Assembly (NCBI GenBank): GCA_039030395.1
Contig: JBCCEF010000012.1
Coordinates: forward strand, 62,001 to 126,000
Length of the DNA: 64,000 bases
Direction of reading: 5' to 3'
Source of the DNA: Acidobacteriota bacterium
Lineage (GTDB): Bacteria > Acidobacteriota > Thermoanaerobaculia > Multivoradales > JBCCEF01
Shown: piece after piece, positions 52,223 to 64,000 of the stretch
Layout: each line of letters begins with the position of its first letter
How positions within the stretch are numbered: the stretch's first letter is position 1
Notes under the pieces: generated by a model
What the model was told of the DNA's origin: nothing
The model's input: the letters and a program-made list of their open reading frames with translations, nothing else
Database searches by the model: none
Position numbers and translations under genes: made by a program

Positions 52223-52948
52223 CTACAGGGCGTGGGGACCTTCGACGATCTCCAGCGCCGCCGCGGCGGCGGCCTGCTCGGCCACTTTCTTGCTCTTGCC
52301 GGAGCCGACGCCGACGCGGTCACCGTTCAAACGGCACTCGAAGGTGAAAAGTTTCGAGTGGTCCGGGCCGCTGGATTCGATCAACCGGTAATCCGGCAGG
52401 GACCAGCCTTCCGCCTGAGCGAGTTCCTGGAGGCGGGTCTTGGCGTCGCCGAGGAAGCGGGTGCGGCGCTGTTCGAGGGCCTCGGCGAGAAGTTCGCGGA
52501 TCAGCTCTCCAGCCGGCTCCAGGCCGCCGTCGAGGTAGACAGCGCCGATCACCGCTTCCATACAGTCCGCCAGCAGGGAGTCCTTGGTGCGTCCACCGGA
52601 GCGTTCCTCGCCAACTCCCAGCCGAAGCAGTTCGCCGAGTTCGAGGTAGCGGGCGCGCCGCGCCAGCACCGGCCGCGAGACCAGGAAGCTCTTGAGCTTC
52701 GACAGCTCCCCTTCGGCGACATCGGGCATGGTGTCGTAGAGCCAGTCGGCGGTGACCAGCCCGAGCACAGCGTCGCCCAGAAACTCCAACCGCTCGTAAT
52801 TGCCCAGCAGGCCGTGCTCGTTGGCGTGGGAGCGGTGGGTGACGGCCAGGTCGATCAGGTCCGGTTGCCGGAAGCGATAGCCGAGCTTCTCCTCGAGCGG
52901 GCTGAGACGCCGGCCGAAGATGCCGCCGGAGGTCAAGCGCTGAGCCAT
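52223..52948 (-). CDS. rnc: Ribonuclease III
   Basis: 241 residues. The signature ERLEFLGDAVLGLV and DCMEAVIGAVYLDGG provide the acidic metal-binding residues; a double-stranded RNA-binding domain follows (DAKTRLQELAQAEGWSLPDY ... GSGKSKKVAEQAAAAAALE). It cuts double-stranded RNA in rRNA precursors and mRNAs. The start at 52948 (MAQRLTSGG) is chosen for normal length; a longer frame to 53035 has no ribosome site. It is between mutL and an amidohydrolase gene on the same strand, not in the usual lepB-rnc-era context. Confidence 0.92.
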   Translation of the reverse strand: MAQRLTSGGIFGRRLSPLEEKLGYRFRQPDLIDLAVTHRSHANEHGLLGNYERLEFLGDAVLGLVTADWLYDTMPDVAEGELSKLKSFLVSRPVLARRARYLELGELLRLGVGEERSGGRTKDSLLADCMEAVIGAVYLDGGLEPAGELIRELLAEALEQRRTRFLGDAKTRLQELAQAEGWSLPDYRLIESSGPDHSKLFTFECRLNGDRVGVGSGKSKKVAEQAAAAAALEIVEGPHAL

Positions 52949-53098
52949 GGCGAGTCCCTTCCGAAGCGGCCGCTTCGGAGAGTGCTGGGAGATGGCGGAA
53001 GCAGAGTCATGGCGAAGGATCCAGTCCAGGGACAACGGTCGGGCCGCGAAATCCGAAGGCCTACCCCGACTTGTACGACGAGGAGAGGCCGCGCGTTC

Positions 53099-54922
53099 TC
53101 ATCGCCGCTTGAAGCGGCGCTCGAGATCGGCGTCGGTCATCTCCAGGACCACCGGCCTTCCATGCGGGCAAGCGTAGGGATTCTCGCAGATGAAGAGCTC
53201 CGCGACCAGTGCTTCCATCTCCGCCGCCGAAAGCGGGTGGTGCATCTTGACCGCCGCCTTGCACGAACCGTCCGCCGCCATGTTCTCCAGAATGCGCTGG
53301 CGCATCACCTCCGGACCGGAACCGCCGGCCTCGTCTTCGGCCAACAGCGAGCGCAACAGATCCTCCGCTTCATCGGCCTTGAGCACTGCCGGTATCGCCA
53401 CCAGGGCGGCGCTGCGGCCGGACAGCGGAGTGACCTCGAAACCGCAGGCCATGAGGTCCGGTACCATTTCCGCCAACCGCAGGTGTTCCGCCGGCGAAAG
53501 CTCCAACACCGGCGGCGTCAGCAGCCGTTGGCTGGAGGTCGCCTCTTGCTCCATCGCTCGCTTCAGGCGCTCGAAGAGAATCCGCTCGTGGGCCACATGC
53601 TGGTCGATCAGGTAGAGACCATCCGGCCCTTCGAGCAGGATCAGGGTGCCCTTGTACTGCCCCAGCAGGCGAAAGGGCCGCTCTTCACCGGAGCGGCCGG
53701 AGAGCGGCACCGCTGAGCGCTCCACCGGCGCATAGCTCGGCCGCGCCACCTGCTGCGGAGGGGTCGCGGGCCAGTTGCGGGCCGGCTCTCGGACCTCGCC
53801 GGCTCGTGCCACCCTCCAGGGCTCACCGCCCGAGGCGGTCGATGGTGGTGCTTTGCGTTCACCGAGACCCTGCCAGGCAAGCGGCGTTGGTGGACGCTGG
53901 GGCGATCGCAGGGGAGCTTCCTCCTCGCCCCGGGCGGCGGCGAGGCCCTCCCGCAAGCGACCGTAGAGATGATCGAGGATGGCGGGATCGCGAAAGCGCA
54001 CTTCGGATTTCTGCGGATGAACGTTGACGTCTACATCCTGCGGTGGAACGTCCAGAAACAGAAACAGCGAGGGATAGTCCTCATTGCGCCATTCGTCGCG
54101 CACGGCCCGATAGAAGGTGGCGAGGATGGAGCGATCGCGCAGCAAGCGCCGGTTGACGAACACGAACAGCCGCCGACCGCGCGCTTTGGAGGCGGCTCCC
54201 ACCAACCCGGTGATCGTGCCGGACTCCCTGGCGGGAATTGCCACCAGCTCGTCGGCGAAGGGGCGGCCGAAGACCTGGGCGATGCGTTCACGGGCGCCCT
54301 CGACGGGATCTTCCGCCGTCACCGGCGGCGCTTCGAGCAGCGCCCGCCCCTGGTGATGCACGGAAAAGCGCACGTCCGGCCGAGCCAGGGCGTAGCCCTG
54401 CACCACCTCCACGCAGCGCCGCAGCTCGGTGGCGGGAGTCTTCAAGAACTTGCGCCGAGCCGGCACGTTGAAGAACAGGTTGGCGATCTCCAACGTGGTG
54501 CCGCGGGCCCGCGCCGCCGGCTCCGCCGCCTTGACCCGCCCCCCCTCGATGCGCACCCGCTGCCCGTCGCCGGGCTCGTCGGCGGTCACCAATTCCACCC
54601 GCGCCACCGCCGCAATGGAGGCGAGGGCTTCGCCCCGAAAGCCGAGGGTGCCCACCTGCTGGAGATCTTCGAAGTTGTCGATCTTGCTGGTGGCGTGGCG
54701 GTCGAAGGCCAGGAGGGCATCGTCCCGGCCCATCCCCACGCCGTCGTCGGCCACCAGGATGCGCCGCTTGCCGCCCGCTTCCAACTCGATCCGCACTTCC
54801 GTCGCGCCGGCGTCGAGGGAGTTTTCGACCAGTTCTTTGACCACCGAGGCGGGACGCTCGACGACCTCCCCGGCGGCGATTTGGCTGACCAGGTGGTCCG
54901 AAAGGAGATGGATTTTCGGCAT
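53099..54922 (-). CDS. mutL: DNA mismatch repair protein MutL
   Basis: 607 residues. GHKL ATPase motifs are AAGEVVERPASVVKELVENSLD, DDGVGM, RHATSKI and GFRGEALASIA. The C-terminal domain carries the endonuclease motif in LIDQHVAHERILFERL and further zinc-site motifs SCKAAVK and ACPHGRPVV, so this is the nicking type of MutL found in bacteria without MutH. It couples MutS recognition to strand cutting. A Pro-rich linker lies between the two halves (about 335-410). No mutS is in view. Confidence 0.95.
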   Translation of the reverse strand: MPKIHLLSDHLVSQIAAGEVVERPASVVKELVENSLDAGATEVRIELEAGGKRRILVADDGVGMGRDDALLAFDRHATSKIDNFEDLQQVGTLGFRGEALASIAAVARVELVTADEPGDGQRVRIEGGRVKAAEPAARARGTTLEIANLFFNVPARRKFLKTPATELRRCVEVVQGYALARPDVRFSVHHQGRALLEAPPVTAEDPVEGARERIAQVFGRPFADELVAIPARESGTITGLVGAASKARGRRLFVFVNRRLLRDRSILATFYRAVRDEWRNEDYPSLFLFLDVPPQDVDVNVHPQKSEVRFRDPAILDHLYGRLREGLAAARGEEEAPLRSPQRPPTPLAWQGLGERKAPPSTASGGEPWRVARAGEVREPARNWPATPPQQVARPSYAPVERSAVPLSGRSGEERPFRLLGQYKGTLILLEGPDGLYLIDQHVAHERILFERLKRAMEQEATSSQRLLTPPVLELSPAEHLRLAEMVPDLMACGFEVTPLSGRSAALVAIPAVLKADEAEDLLRSLLAEDEAGGSGPEVMRQRILENMAADGSCKAAVKMHHPLSAAEMEALVAELFICENPYACPHGRPVVLEMTDADLERRFKRR

Positions 54923-55286
54923 GAGCGTGAATCATATCCCGGCGATCTGATAGGCGCCGGTGATCACCCTGCCGGGCCGGTCGATGGCGGGACGACCGGG
55001 ACCGCGCTTGGCCGGCCGGTCGATGGCGGGACGACCGGGACCGCGTGGGGCTTCTCAGACTTTCAAGCTACTGCCCCACGCTGCGCTCCGCGAGCGCAAA
55101 CCGATCGAGGACTGCACAATTCCTACCGTGCGCTCGCGTCGAGCTCCCGGTCGACCCGCCACCGACCGACCTCCATCTTCGTCATCAGAATCCGTACACC
55201 CTGCAGAATCCGAGCGGCCCTCTTGCGGGACCTCGGGGGATGGAAGAGGAGTGCGGAGATCGAGCAGAAGAGGTTGAAAAGAGGGC
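54923..55286. other. 364-bp non-coding spacer with repeats and hairpins
   Basis: No supported gene lies here, although a plus-strand frame runs antisense through mutL into the spacer. It holds a 32-bp exact tandem direct repeat, and two hairpins: CGTGGGGC/GCCCCACG (55044-55051 and 55073-55080, loop 21) and TGCGCTC-cgc-GAGCGCA (55082-55098). They may end transcription of the secreted-protein gene that reads into it; no T-run was seen. The mutL promoter must also be here. Confidence 0.55.
54975..55045. repeat. Exact 32-bp tandem direct repeat (two copies, period 39)
   Basis: Copies at 54975-55006 and 55014-55045 are identical (each begins GGCCGGTCGATGGCGGGACG and ends GACCGCG), separated by 7 bases (CTTGGCC). 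Both lie in the spacer between mutL and the secreted-protein gene. Confidence 0.85.
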
Positions 55287-56216
55287 CTACTTTTGCGAAC
55301 CCTTCTTCGTGTACAGCCCGTCGAAGGCTGTGGTCCAGGTCTTGCCGTCGTCGGTGGAGGTTTCCCAGTGCTGGCGGACGGTGCCGTCTTGGTTGGGAGT
55401 CCAGGAGATGCGGTTGAGGGGCGAAGCCTGCGGATCCGGTGCCGGGGCGGACTGCATCACCATCGATTTGCCGTCCCACTCCCCCATCAATCGCAGGACG
55501 GTGCCCTGGTTGTCGCTCCAGAACTGATACCACCTGCCGGTGGTGGCGTCGTAGCCGTTCAGGGACGAGCCGACGTAGGCGCCGTTTTCGTATTGCTCGT
55601 GGAGGGCGCAGCCGCCGTGGACGGCGCTGATGCGGTTGATCGCACCGGTGGCCCCGCTCTGCTGGTTGACCACGTCCCACTCCCCCAGCCAGAAATCGAA
55701 TTGGTGGAATTCGTCTTCGCTGCACGGCGTGAGGCGGGTGAGCACCGCCTGGAAGTCCCGCCGTGCGGCCAGTTTGGAAAGATCCGCGTCGGCCCGGACG
55801 GCGGCGGCGACCTTGGCGCCGGTGTCGGCGAGTTCCCCGAGACGGGCGACGGCCTCCTCGGCGCGGCCGGCGGCGGCCAGGGCGCGGGCCCCCTGGAACA
55901 GGGTGCGGGGTGCCGAAAAACCGGCGTCGGCGGCCCGACCGTAGGCGACGACGGCGGCGCCGTAGTCCCCCGCCCCATGGCGCGCCTGGGCCAGACCGAA
56001 CCAGGCCTGCGGATCGTCCGGCGAGGCCTCCGTCAAGGCCTCGAAGGCGGCGATGGCCTGGGGCCACTTCTCCGCCGTCAGCAGCGCCTGAGCCTTCTCC
56101 GCGGGAGTCTGAGGCGAGGCAGGGTTCTCCTGAGCCCAGAGCGCAGTGTTCGTCAGCAAAACGACGGCGACCGAAAAAGACAGAAAGCAACGGCGGTGGG
56201 GGTTCAGGCGGTTCAT
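55287..56216 (-). CDS. Secreted protein with TPR-like repeats and DUF1579-like domain
   Basis: 309 residues. A signal peptide (about 1-29, CFLSFSVAVVLLTNTALWAQ) is followed by TPR-like repeats (about 36-140: AQALLTAEKWPQAIAAFEAL, AWFGLAQARHGAGDYGAAVV). The C-terminal half starts HQFDFWLGEWDVVNQQSGAT and continues with ENGAYVGSSLNGYDATTGRW and RISWTPNQDGTVRQHWETS, resembling DUF1579-type beta-barrel domains seen in secreted bacterial proteins. GAGGAGA precedes the ATG. No function is assigned; a small-ligand-binding role is possible from the barrel-like pattern. Confidence 0.8.
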   Translation of the reverse strand: MNRLNPHRRCFLSFSVAVVLLTNTALWAQENPASPQTPAEKAQALLTAEKWPQAIAAFEALTEASPDDPQAWFGLAQARHGAGDYGAAVVAYGRAADAGFSAPRTLFQGARALAAAGRAEEAVARLGELADTGAKVAAAVRADADLSKLAARRDFQAVLTRLTPCSEDEFHQFDFWLGEWDVVNQQSGATGAINRISAVHGGCALHEQYENGAYVGSSLNGYDATTGRWYQFWSDNQGTVLRLMGEWDGKSMVMQSAPAPDPQASPLNRISWTPNQDGTVRQHWETSTDDGKTWTTAFDGLYTKKGSQK

Positions 56217-56274
56217 CGGGTTCTCCTCGTTTCTCTTTCTTTACGCAGCATGGGCCGAACGGTTGTCGCCTCGA

Positions 56275-57123
56275 TCAGAGGAAGACCCGTCGAAACGCCG
56301 GCCGATGCAGCCGCTCGCCTCGCCGCACGGCGAACAGGGTCGAACCCCAGCCCCGGCGCCAGGCGGGGACAAGGCGCAACAGCCGCCGCAACATTCCCCT
56401 GGCACCTTTTGGGTCTGGCCGGTGGGGCAGCGGTTCGAAGATCTCCAACTCCAGGCCGGCGGCCCGCAGGAACCGCTCCAGGCGCCAGGATTGGGCGACG
56501 TGGACGGCGTCGGCGTCCGGCACGTACCCTTCCGTCAGCACCCGAGGCTCCGCGACGAGTTCGAAGACGTGGGAGCCATCCAAGAGGGACCGCAGTTGGC
56601 GCAACAGCCGCACCGCGGCGAGGCCCAGTCGGCGGCGTGGATCGAGGCTCGGCGGCAGATCGTAGGGCAGGTCCCATGCGGAACCCACCACCAGCAGCAG
56701 GCCTCCCGGCCGCAGCACCCGAGCCGCTTCGAGCAGCGTCTGCGCCGGCCGGTGGAAGTGTTCGAGAGCCCAGGTGGAGATCACCGCATCGAAGGACGCG
56801 GTGGCAAAGGGCAGGGTTTCGCCATCGCTCCGCACCCGCTCGCCGGGCCGCCCCTTTTCGTCGGCCATCACCAGGGCCGCGGTGGAGACATCGGTGCCCA
56901 CGTAGCGGCTGCCCGCCGGCAGCCAGAGGGCGTTTTCGCAGGAGCCGGAACCGAGATCGAGCACCCGGTCGCCGGGCTCGAGGTATGCGAACAGCCGCTG
57001 TCGCTCCGGCGAGGCCTCGGGGTTGGCCGTGGCGGCCTGTTCGTAGTAGTCCCGATTGCCGTCCCAGAATCGATCGAGACGCGCCTTGTTGGACGACTCG
57101 GCGCTGGAATCCGACGCGGTCAC
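56275..57123 (-). CDS. SAM-dependent methyltransferase (class I)
   Basis: 282 residues. The SAM-binding motif is VLDLGSGSCENALWL, motif II GTDVSTAALVMADE, then DGETLPFATASFDAVISTWALEHFH (Methyltransf_11 pattern), and VLRPGGLLLVVGS. The C-terminal ~110 residues are a helical cap of unknown specificity. The GTG start at 57123 overlaps the stop of the acetyltransferase gene (GTGA), so it is co-translated with it. Substrate unknown; metabolites or lipids are more likely than RNA given no RNA-binding motif. Confidence 0.85.
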   Translation of the reverse strand: MTASDSSAESSNKARLDRFWDGNRDYYEQAATANPEASPERQRLFAYLEPGDRVLDLGSGSCENALWLPAGSRYVGTDVSTAALVMADEKGRPGERVRSDGETLPFATASFDAVISTWALEHFHRPAQTLLEAARVLRPGGLLLVVGSAWDLPYDLPPSLDPRRRLGLAAVRLLRQLRSLLDGSHVFELVAEPRVLTEGYVPDADAVHVAQSWRLERFLRAAGLELEIFEPLPHRPDPKGARGMLRRLLRLVPAWRRGWGSTLFAVRRGERLHRPAFRRVFL

Positions 57124-57874
57124 CCGGCCTCCCTACGGAAGTACGCCAGCGTACCGGCGGGGACGAAGCCCAGGCCCTTCGCCATCCGAATCGAACCGTG
57201 ATTGTCGCCGTGGGCGCCCCACACGGGCAGTTTGCCGCGAGCGATCATGTCGTCCCGCAGGCGGTGGAAGCAGGCGGAGGCGAGGCCCCGGCGCCGGTGG
57301 GCCGGCAAGGTCTCAACCCACACGTCCCACAGGGATTCCGTTTCGACCGGCGCGGCGCAAAAGGCAGCGAGTTCACCGTCCACCCAGGCGACGGACATCG
57401 CCATGCCGTTCGAGACGGCGGCGGCCAGTTCCTCAGCCGTTGCCTCGGACCAGGTGCCGGCGGCGAGAGCGGTGGGATCCGTCAAGGTGGTGAGGGTCAC
57501 TCCGTGAGGCGGTGCCGTGGCGAACGCGCCGGTTGCCCCGGAATAGCGATGGAGCACGGTCGAACCGCGCGCCCAACCGGGCAGCATCTCGCCGACGGCG
57601 TCGGCGTGCTCGTTCGGCACCAGGATCTCAAGTTCCGGAGGGTCCCCGTGGGCGAGAAGGTCGGCCAGATCGCCGGACACCGGGGTGCCGGCGACGAAAG
57701 CGAAGGGCTCGTCCGGGGAGCGAGCGATGAAGCCGACCTCCGGTCGGTGCGCGAAGAGCAGAGCCCGACCGGAAAGCAACAGGCCCCGCAGGTCCACCCA
57801 GCGGGGTTCGTCCGGATAGCGCGCCGCCAACCGGCTCGCCTCGTCGAGGACCGGCGCGCGGCCGGCGGGCTGGG

Positions 57875-57878
<4 letters not shown>
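57120..57878 (-). CDS. GNAT-family N-acetyltransferase
   Basis: 252 residues from ATG 57878, which overlaps the ppdK stop (ATGA). The GNAT core is at the C-terminal half: LWDVWVETLPAHRRRGLASACFHRLRDDMI gives the RRRGLA acetyl-CoA loop, followed by WGAHGDNHGSIRMAKGLGFV. The N-terminal half (ARYPDEPRWVDLRGLLLSGR) is a substrate-binding domain of the tandem-GNAT type. Substrate unknown. It lies between ppdK and a methyltransferase gene, each joined by 4-bp overlaps. Confidence 0.85.
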
Positions 57879-60601
<2,723 letters not shown>

Positions 60602-60623
60602 CCACCTCCCTCGTACCGTGGAA

Positions 60624-62742
60624 TCAGGATTCGTCCTCCTCGAAACGCGACCGATGCTCGGCGCGATCCACCACCACTTCCGTCAGCCGAGCGGTGCGCG
60701 AGATCACCCGATGGATGGCCTGCAGCAGGGCGATGCGGTTGCGCCGCCGGTCGCGGTCCTCGTCCATCACCAGCACCTCCACGAAGAATCGGTCGAGCAC
60801 CTCCGCCAGATCGGCGATGCGCCGCAGGCCGCGCTCGTACTCCCCCGCCGCCGCCGCTTCCTCGATCTGCGAGCGCAGGGCCTGGAAGGCGTCGTGCAGG
60901 TCGCGCTCGGCGTCTTCGGCGAAGACTTCCGGATCGAGGGAGTACTCGTTGTGGTCCTTGACGATGTTGGCGATTCGCTTGGCGGCCAGCACCACCGACA
61001 GGAAGCCCTTCTCGTCGCGCACCCGGTGGAGCGCATCCACCCGCGCCTCGAGGTCCGGCAGATCGTTGCCGCCCACCGCCAGGGCCGCCTCGATCTCGTC
61101 GTAGGCGTAGCCCTTGAGACCGAGGAGGTAGCGGGTGCGATCGTGCAGAAAGGGGCGCAGATCCGACAGGATCTCTTCGCCGCTCCGCTCCAGGCGCTCA
61201 CCGTAGAGCAGCGCCGCCCGCGCCGCCACCAGATCGAGGTCCAGAGGCAAGCGGCCCTCGAGGGTGATGCGCACGGCGCCCTGGGCCGCCCGCCGCAGAC
61301 CGAAGGGATCGCGGCTGCCGGTGGGGATCAGCCCCAGGCCGAAGATGCCGACCAGCGAGTCGATGCGGTCCGCCAGGGCGGTGATCTTGCCGATCCGGCC
61401 GCGCGGCAGCGGATCGTCCGTCGAGGCCGGCAGGTATTGATCGTAGATCGCCTGCCACACCGCCCGGTCGACGCCTTCGAGGCGCGCGTAGAGGCCACCC
61501 ATGATCCCCTGGAGGGAGGTGAATTCCTTGACCATCTCGCTCGGCAGGTCGGCTTTGAGAAGTCCCGCCGCCGTCACCGCCGCGTCGATCTCGCCCTGCC
61601 ACCCGAGCTGTTCGCACAGCAGGCGCGACAGTTCCGCAATACGTTCCGCTTTGTCGGCGTAGGTGCCCAGGCGCTCGTGAAAGGTCAACCGGTCGAGGTC
61701 GCCGGCGCGGTCCGCCAGGCTGCGCTTGCGATCCTCGTCGAAGAAGAACCGGCCGTCCTCGAGCCGCGCCGCCACCACCCACTCGTTGCCCGCCCGCACC
61801 CGGCCGGCGGGATCGTCCGGCCGATCCATCACCGTCAGGTAGTACGGCAGCAGCGGACGCTCGGCGCCCTCTTCCTCCGCCTCGCCCTCGATGGTGAAGG
61901 CGCTCTGGTGATCCTTCAGGCTGGCGATCAAAACCTCCCGGGGCAGACCGAGGAAGCCTTCCGAGAAGGTGCCCTCCATCACTCCGGGGATCTCGCACAT
62001 GGCGGTCAGCTTGTCGAGCAATTCGTCGTCCTCCACCAGCACGCCGCCGAGCGCCGCGGCGCGCTCGCGCATCTCCGCCAGCAGTATTTGGCGGCGCTCC
62101 TCGGGCAGCACCTCGATTCCGCGGCGGGAGAGCTTGCGGCGGTAGTCCGCGGCGCCCTTCACCGTGAAGGCATCCGGCGACAGCACCGGATGGCCTACCG
62201 TCTCGTCGCCGGCGGTGACGTCGAACAGATCGAAGGGCACCACCGCACCGGAAAAGGTCGACACGATGCCGTGCACCGGCCGCACCCAGGGTCCAGCGCC
62301 GTCGCCCCACCTCATGCTCTTCGGCCAGGACAAGCCGGCGAGCACCCGCGGCGCCAGCTCCGCCAGCACTTCGCCGGTATCGGAACCGACGGTCTTGACC
62401 GTCGCCGCCAGGTACTCGCCCTTGTCGGTGGTGGTCCGCTCCAGGGCATCCGCTTCGACACCGCAGCGCTTGGCAAAGCCGAGGGCGGCCTGGGTAGGTT
62501 CGCCGTCGTCGTCGAAGGCGATGCGGGCCGGCGGACCGATCATCTGCTCTTCGCGGTCCTCTTCGCGCTCCGGTAGGCCCTTCAAGACCACCACCAGCCG
62601 CCGCGGTGTGAAGCCCACGGAACTCGACGTCGGCGCCAGCCCGCGGGCCGTCAAGGCCTCGACCAGCCCCTCGACCAGCTCCGCCGTCGCCGGGGCGAGC
62701 ATGCGCGCCGGGATCTCCTCGGCGCGCACTTCCAGCAGGTAC

Positions 62743-62756
<14 letters not shown>
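60624..62756 (-). CDS. glyS: Glycyl-tRNA synthetase, beta subunit
   Basis: 710 residues, the normal size. [19 protein letters not shown] at the start and [16 protein letters not shown] nearby are GlyS signatures; a C-terminal DALR-type tRNA-binding region ([20 protein letters not shown]) follows. It binds tRNA-Gly for the alpha2beta2 enzyme. The start overlaps the end of glyQ by 14 bp, so the two subunits are translated together. Confidence 0.95.
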
Positions 62757-63657
<901 letters not shown>

Positions 63658-63731
63658 CGCTCTTCCTCTCGCTTGATCGGCCCGCCGCTCGCCGAGCGAT
63701 CGCGGCCTCGAAACACCGGGCGTCGGCTGCC

Positions 63732-64000
63732 CTAGCCGGCCGACGACCGGTGGCGATCATCGCCGCCTCGAAAAGCCAACGTCTGGCGGATCACTTCATA
63801 ACTGCGCAGCTCGCGCTGCAGGAACCGGCGACGCACCTGAGCGCAGATTTTTTCCACCCGCCGCAGCGTTCCGGCCGACGGCGGGCGGGCCTCGGCCAAG
63901 TCCTCCAGGGGCACCTTCGCCAACAAGTGCAGGAACTCGATCACCGATGGATCGGCGATCAGCGAGTGGCCCGGGACTTCCTGCGCGCAAGGGCCGCAGA
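63732..64000 (-). CDS. recO: C-terminal part of DNA repair protein RecO; 5' partial
   Basis: Coding continues past the window edge: reading back from 64000 gives [20 protein letters not shown] before the first in-frame GTG at 63944. The CxxC pair is half of RecO's zinc site, and the end ([31 protein letters not shown]) is its C-terminal helical domain. RecO loads RecA in the RecFOR pathway. Its position upstream of glyQ is a common bacterial arrangement. Confidence 0.82.
   Translation of the reverse strand, partial: CGPCAQEVPGHSLIADPSVIEFLHLLAKVPLEDLAEARPPSAGTLRRVEKICAQVRRRFLQRELRSYEVIRQTLAFRGGDDRHRSSAG

Noticed and set aside
54975-55045. CRISPR-like repeats
   Set aside because: Only two copies with a 7-base spacer and no cas genes.

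Overview
The window is about 64 kb of very GC-rich bacterial DNA with dense, short-spaced genes. No RNA genes, insertion sequences, phage genes or CRISPR arrays were seen. The gene content suggests a Gram-negative, outer-membrane-bearing, free-living heterotroph: a DUF5916 barrel protein, a FecI/FecR-type sigma system, many secreted or lipoprotein hydrolases, DUF885 and PA-domain metalloproteases, speA, ppdK and a two-subunit glycyl-tRNA synthetase. The mix fits Acidobacteriota (Thermoanaerobaculia/Vicinamibacteria-like) best, but that is an inference from gene style and not a phylogenetic result.

Layout. 1-1526 is the 3' end of a modular type I polyketide synthase (AT-ACP-thioesterase). 1585-8754 holds a DUF5916 outer-membrane protein and, convergent to it, a translationally coupled sigma factor / FecR / STN-domain outer-membrane cassette. 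8853-19479 carries an unusual amidohydrolase, DUF3052, the HrpB helicase, secreted proteins, an HMG-CoA-synthase-like enzyme, a DUF885 lipoprotein and a stand-alone 5'-3' exonuclease. 19476-24692 is a polysaccharide O-acetylation operon (AlgI/AlgJ-like plus a large propeller/LamG protein). 24746-33357 is envelope and housekeeping: a PBP1b-like enzyme, a hydrolase, RNase D, a double RNase H, SpeA and DacB.

33523-39505 is the most distinctive block. It is a tight five-gene operon: acyl carrier protein, complete ketosynthase, catalytically dead ketosynthase (chain-length-factor-like), halogenase-family flavoprotein, and carotenoid-oxygenase-family enzyme. The last four genes overlap by 4 bp each. 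It reads as a type II polyketide/polyene pathway whose product may be oxidatively cleaved.

39708-45866 holds two small unknown proteins, a secreted PA-domain metalloprotease, a quinone-oxidoreductase-like protein and formate-tetrahydrofolate ligase. 45987-64000 is a long minus-strand run of mostly core genes: acyl-CoA dehydrogenase, EamA transporter, asnS, amidohydrolase lipoprotein, rnc, mutL, a secreted unknown, methyltransferase, acetyltransferase, ppdK, glyS, glyQ and the end of recO.

Non-coding structure is sparse but informative. A 52-53 bp palindromic repeat sits in opposite orientation at two convergent gene junctions (3996-4047 and 45863-45915), and its end motif CTAGCAGG recurs at two more gene boundaries. 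An unusual chain of hairpins fills 3856-4047.
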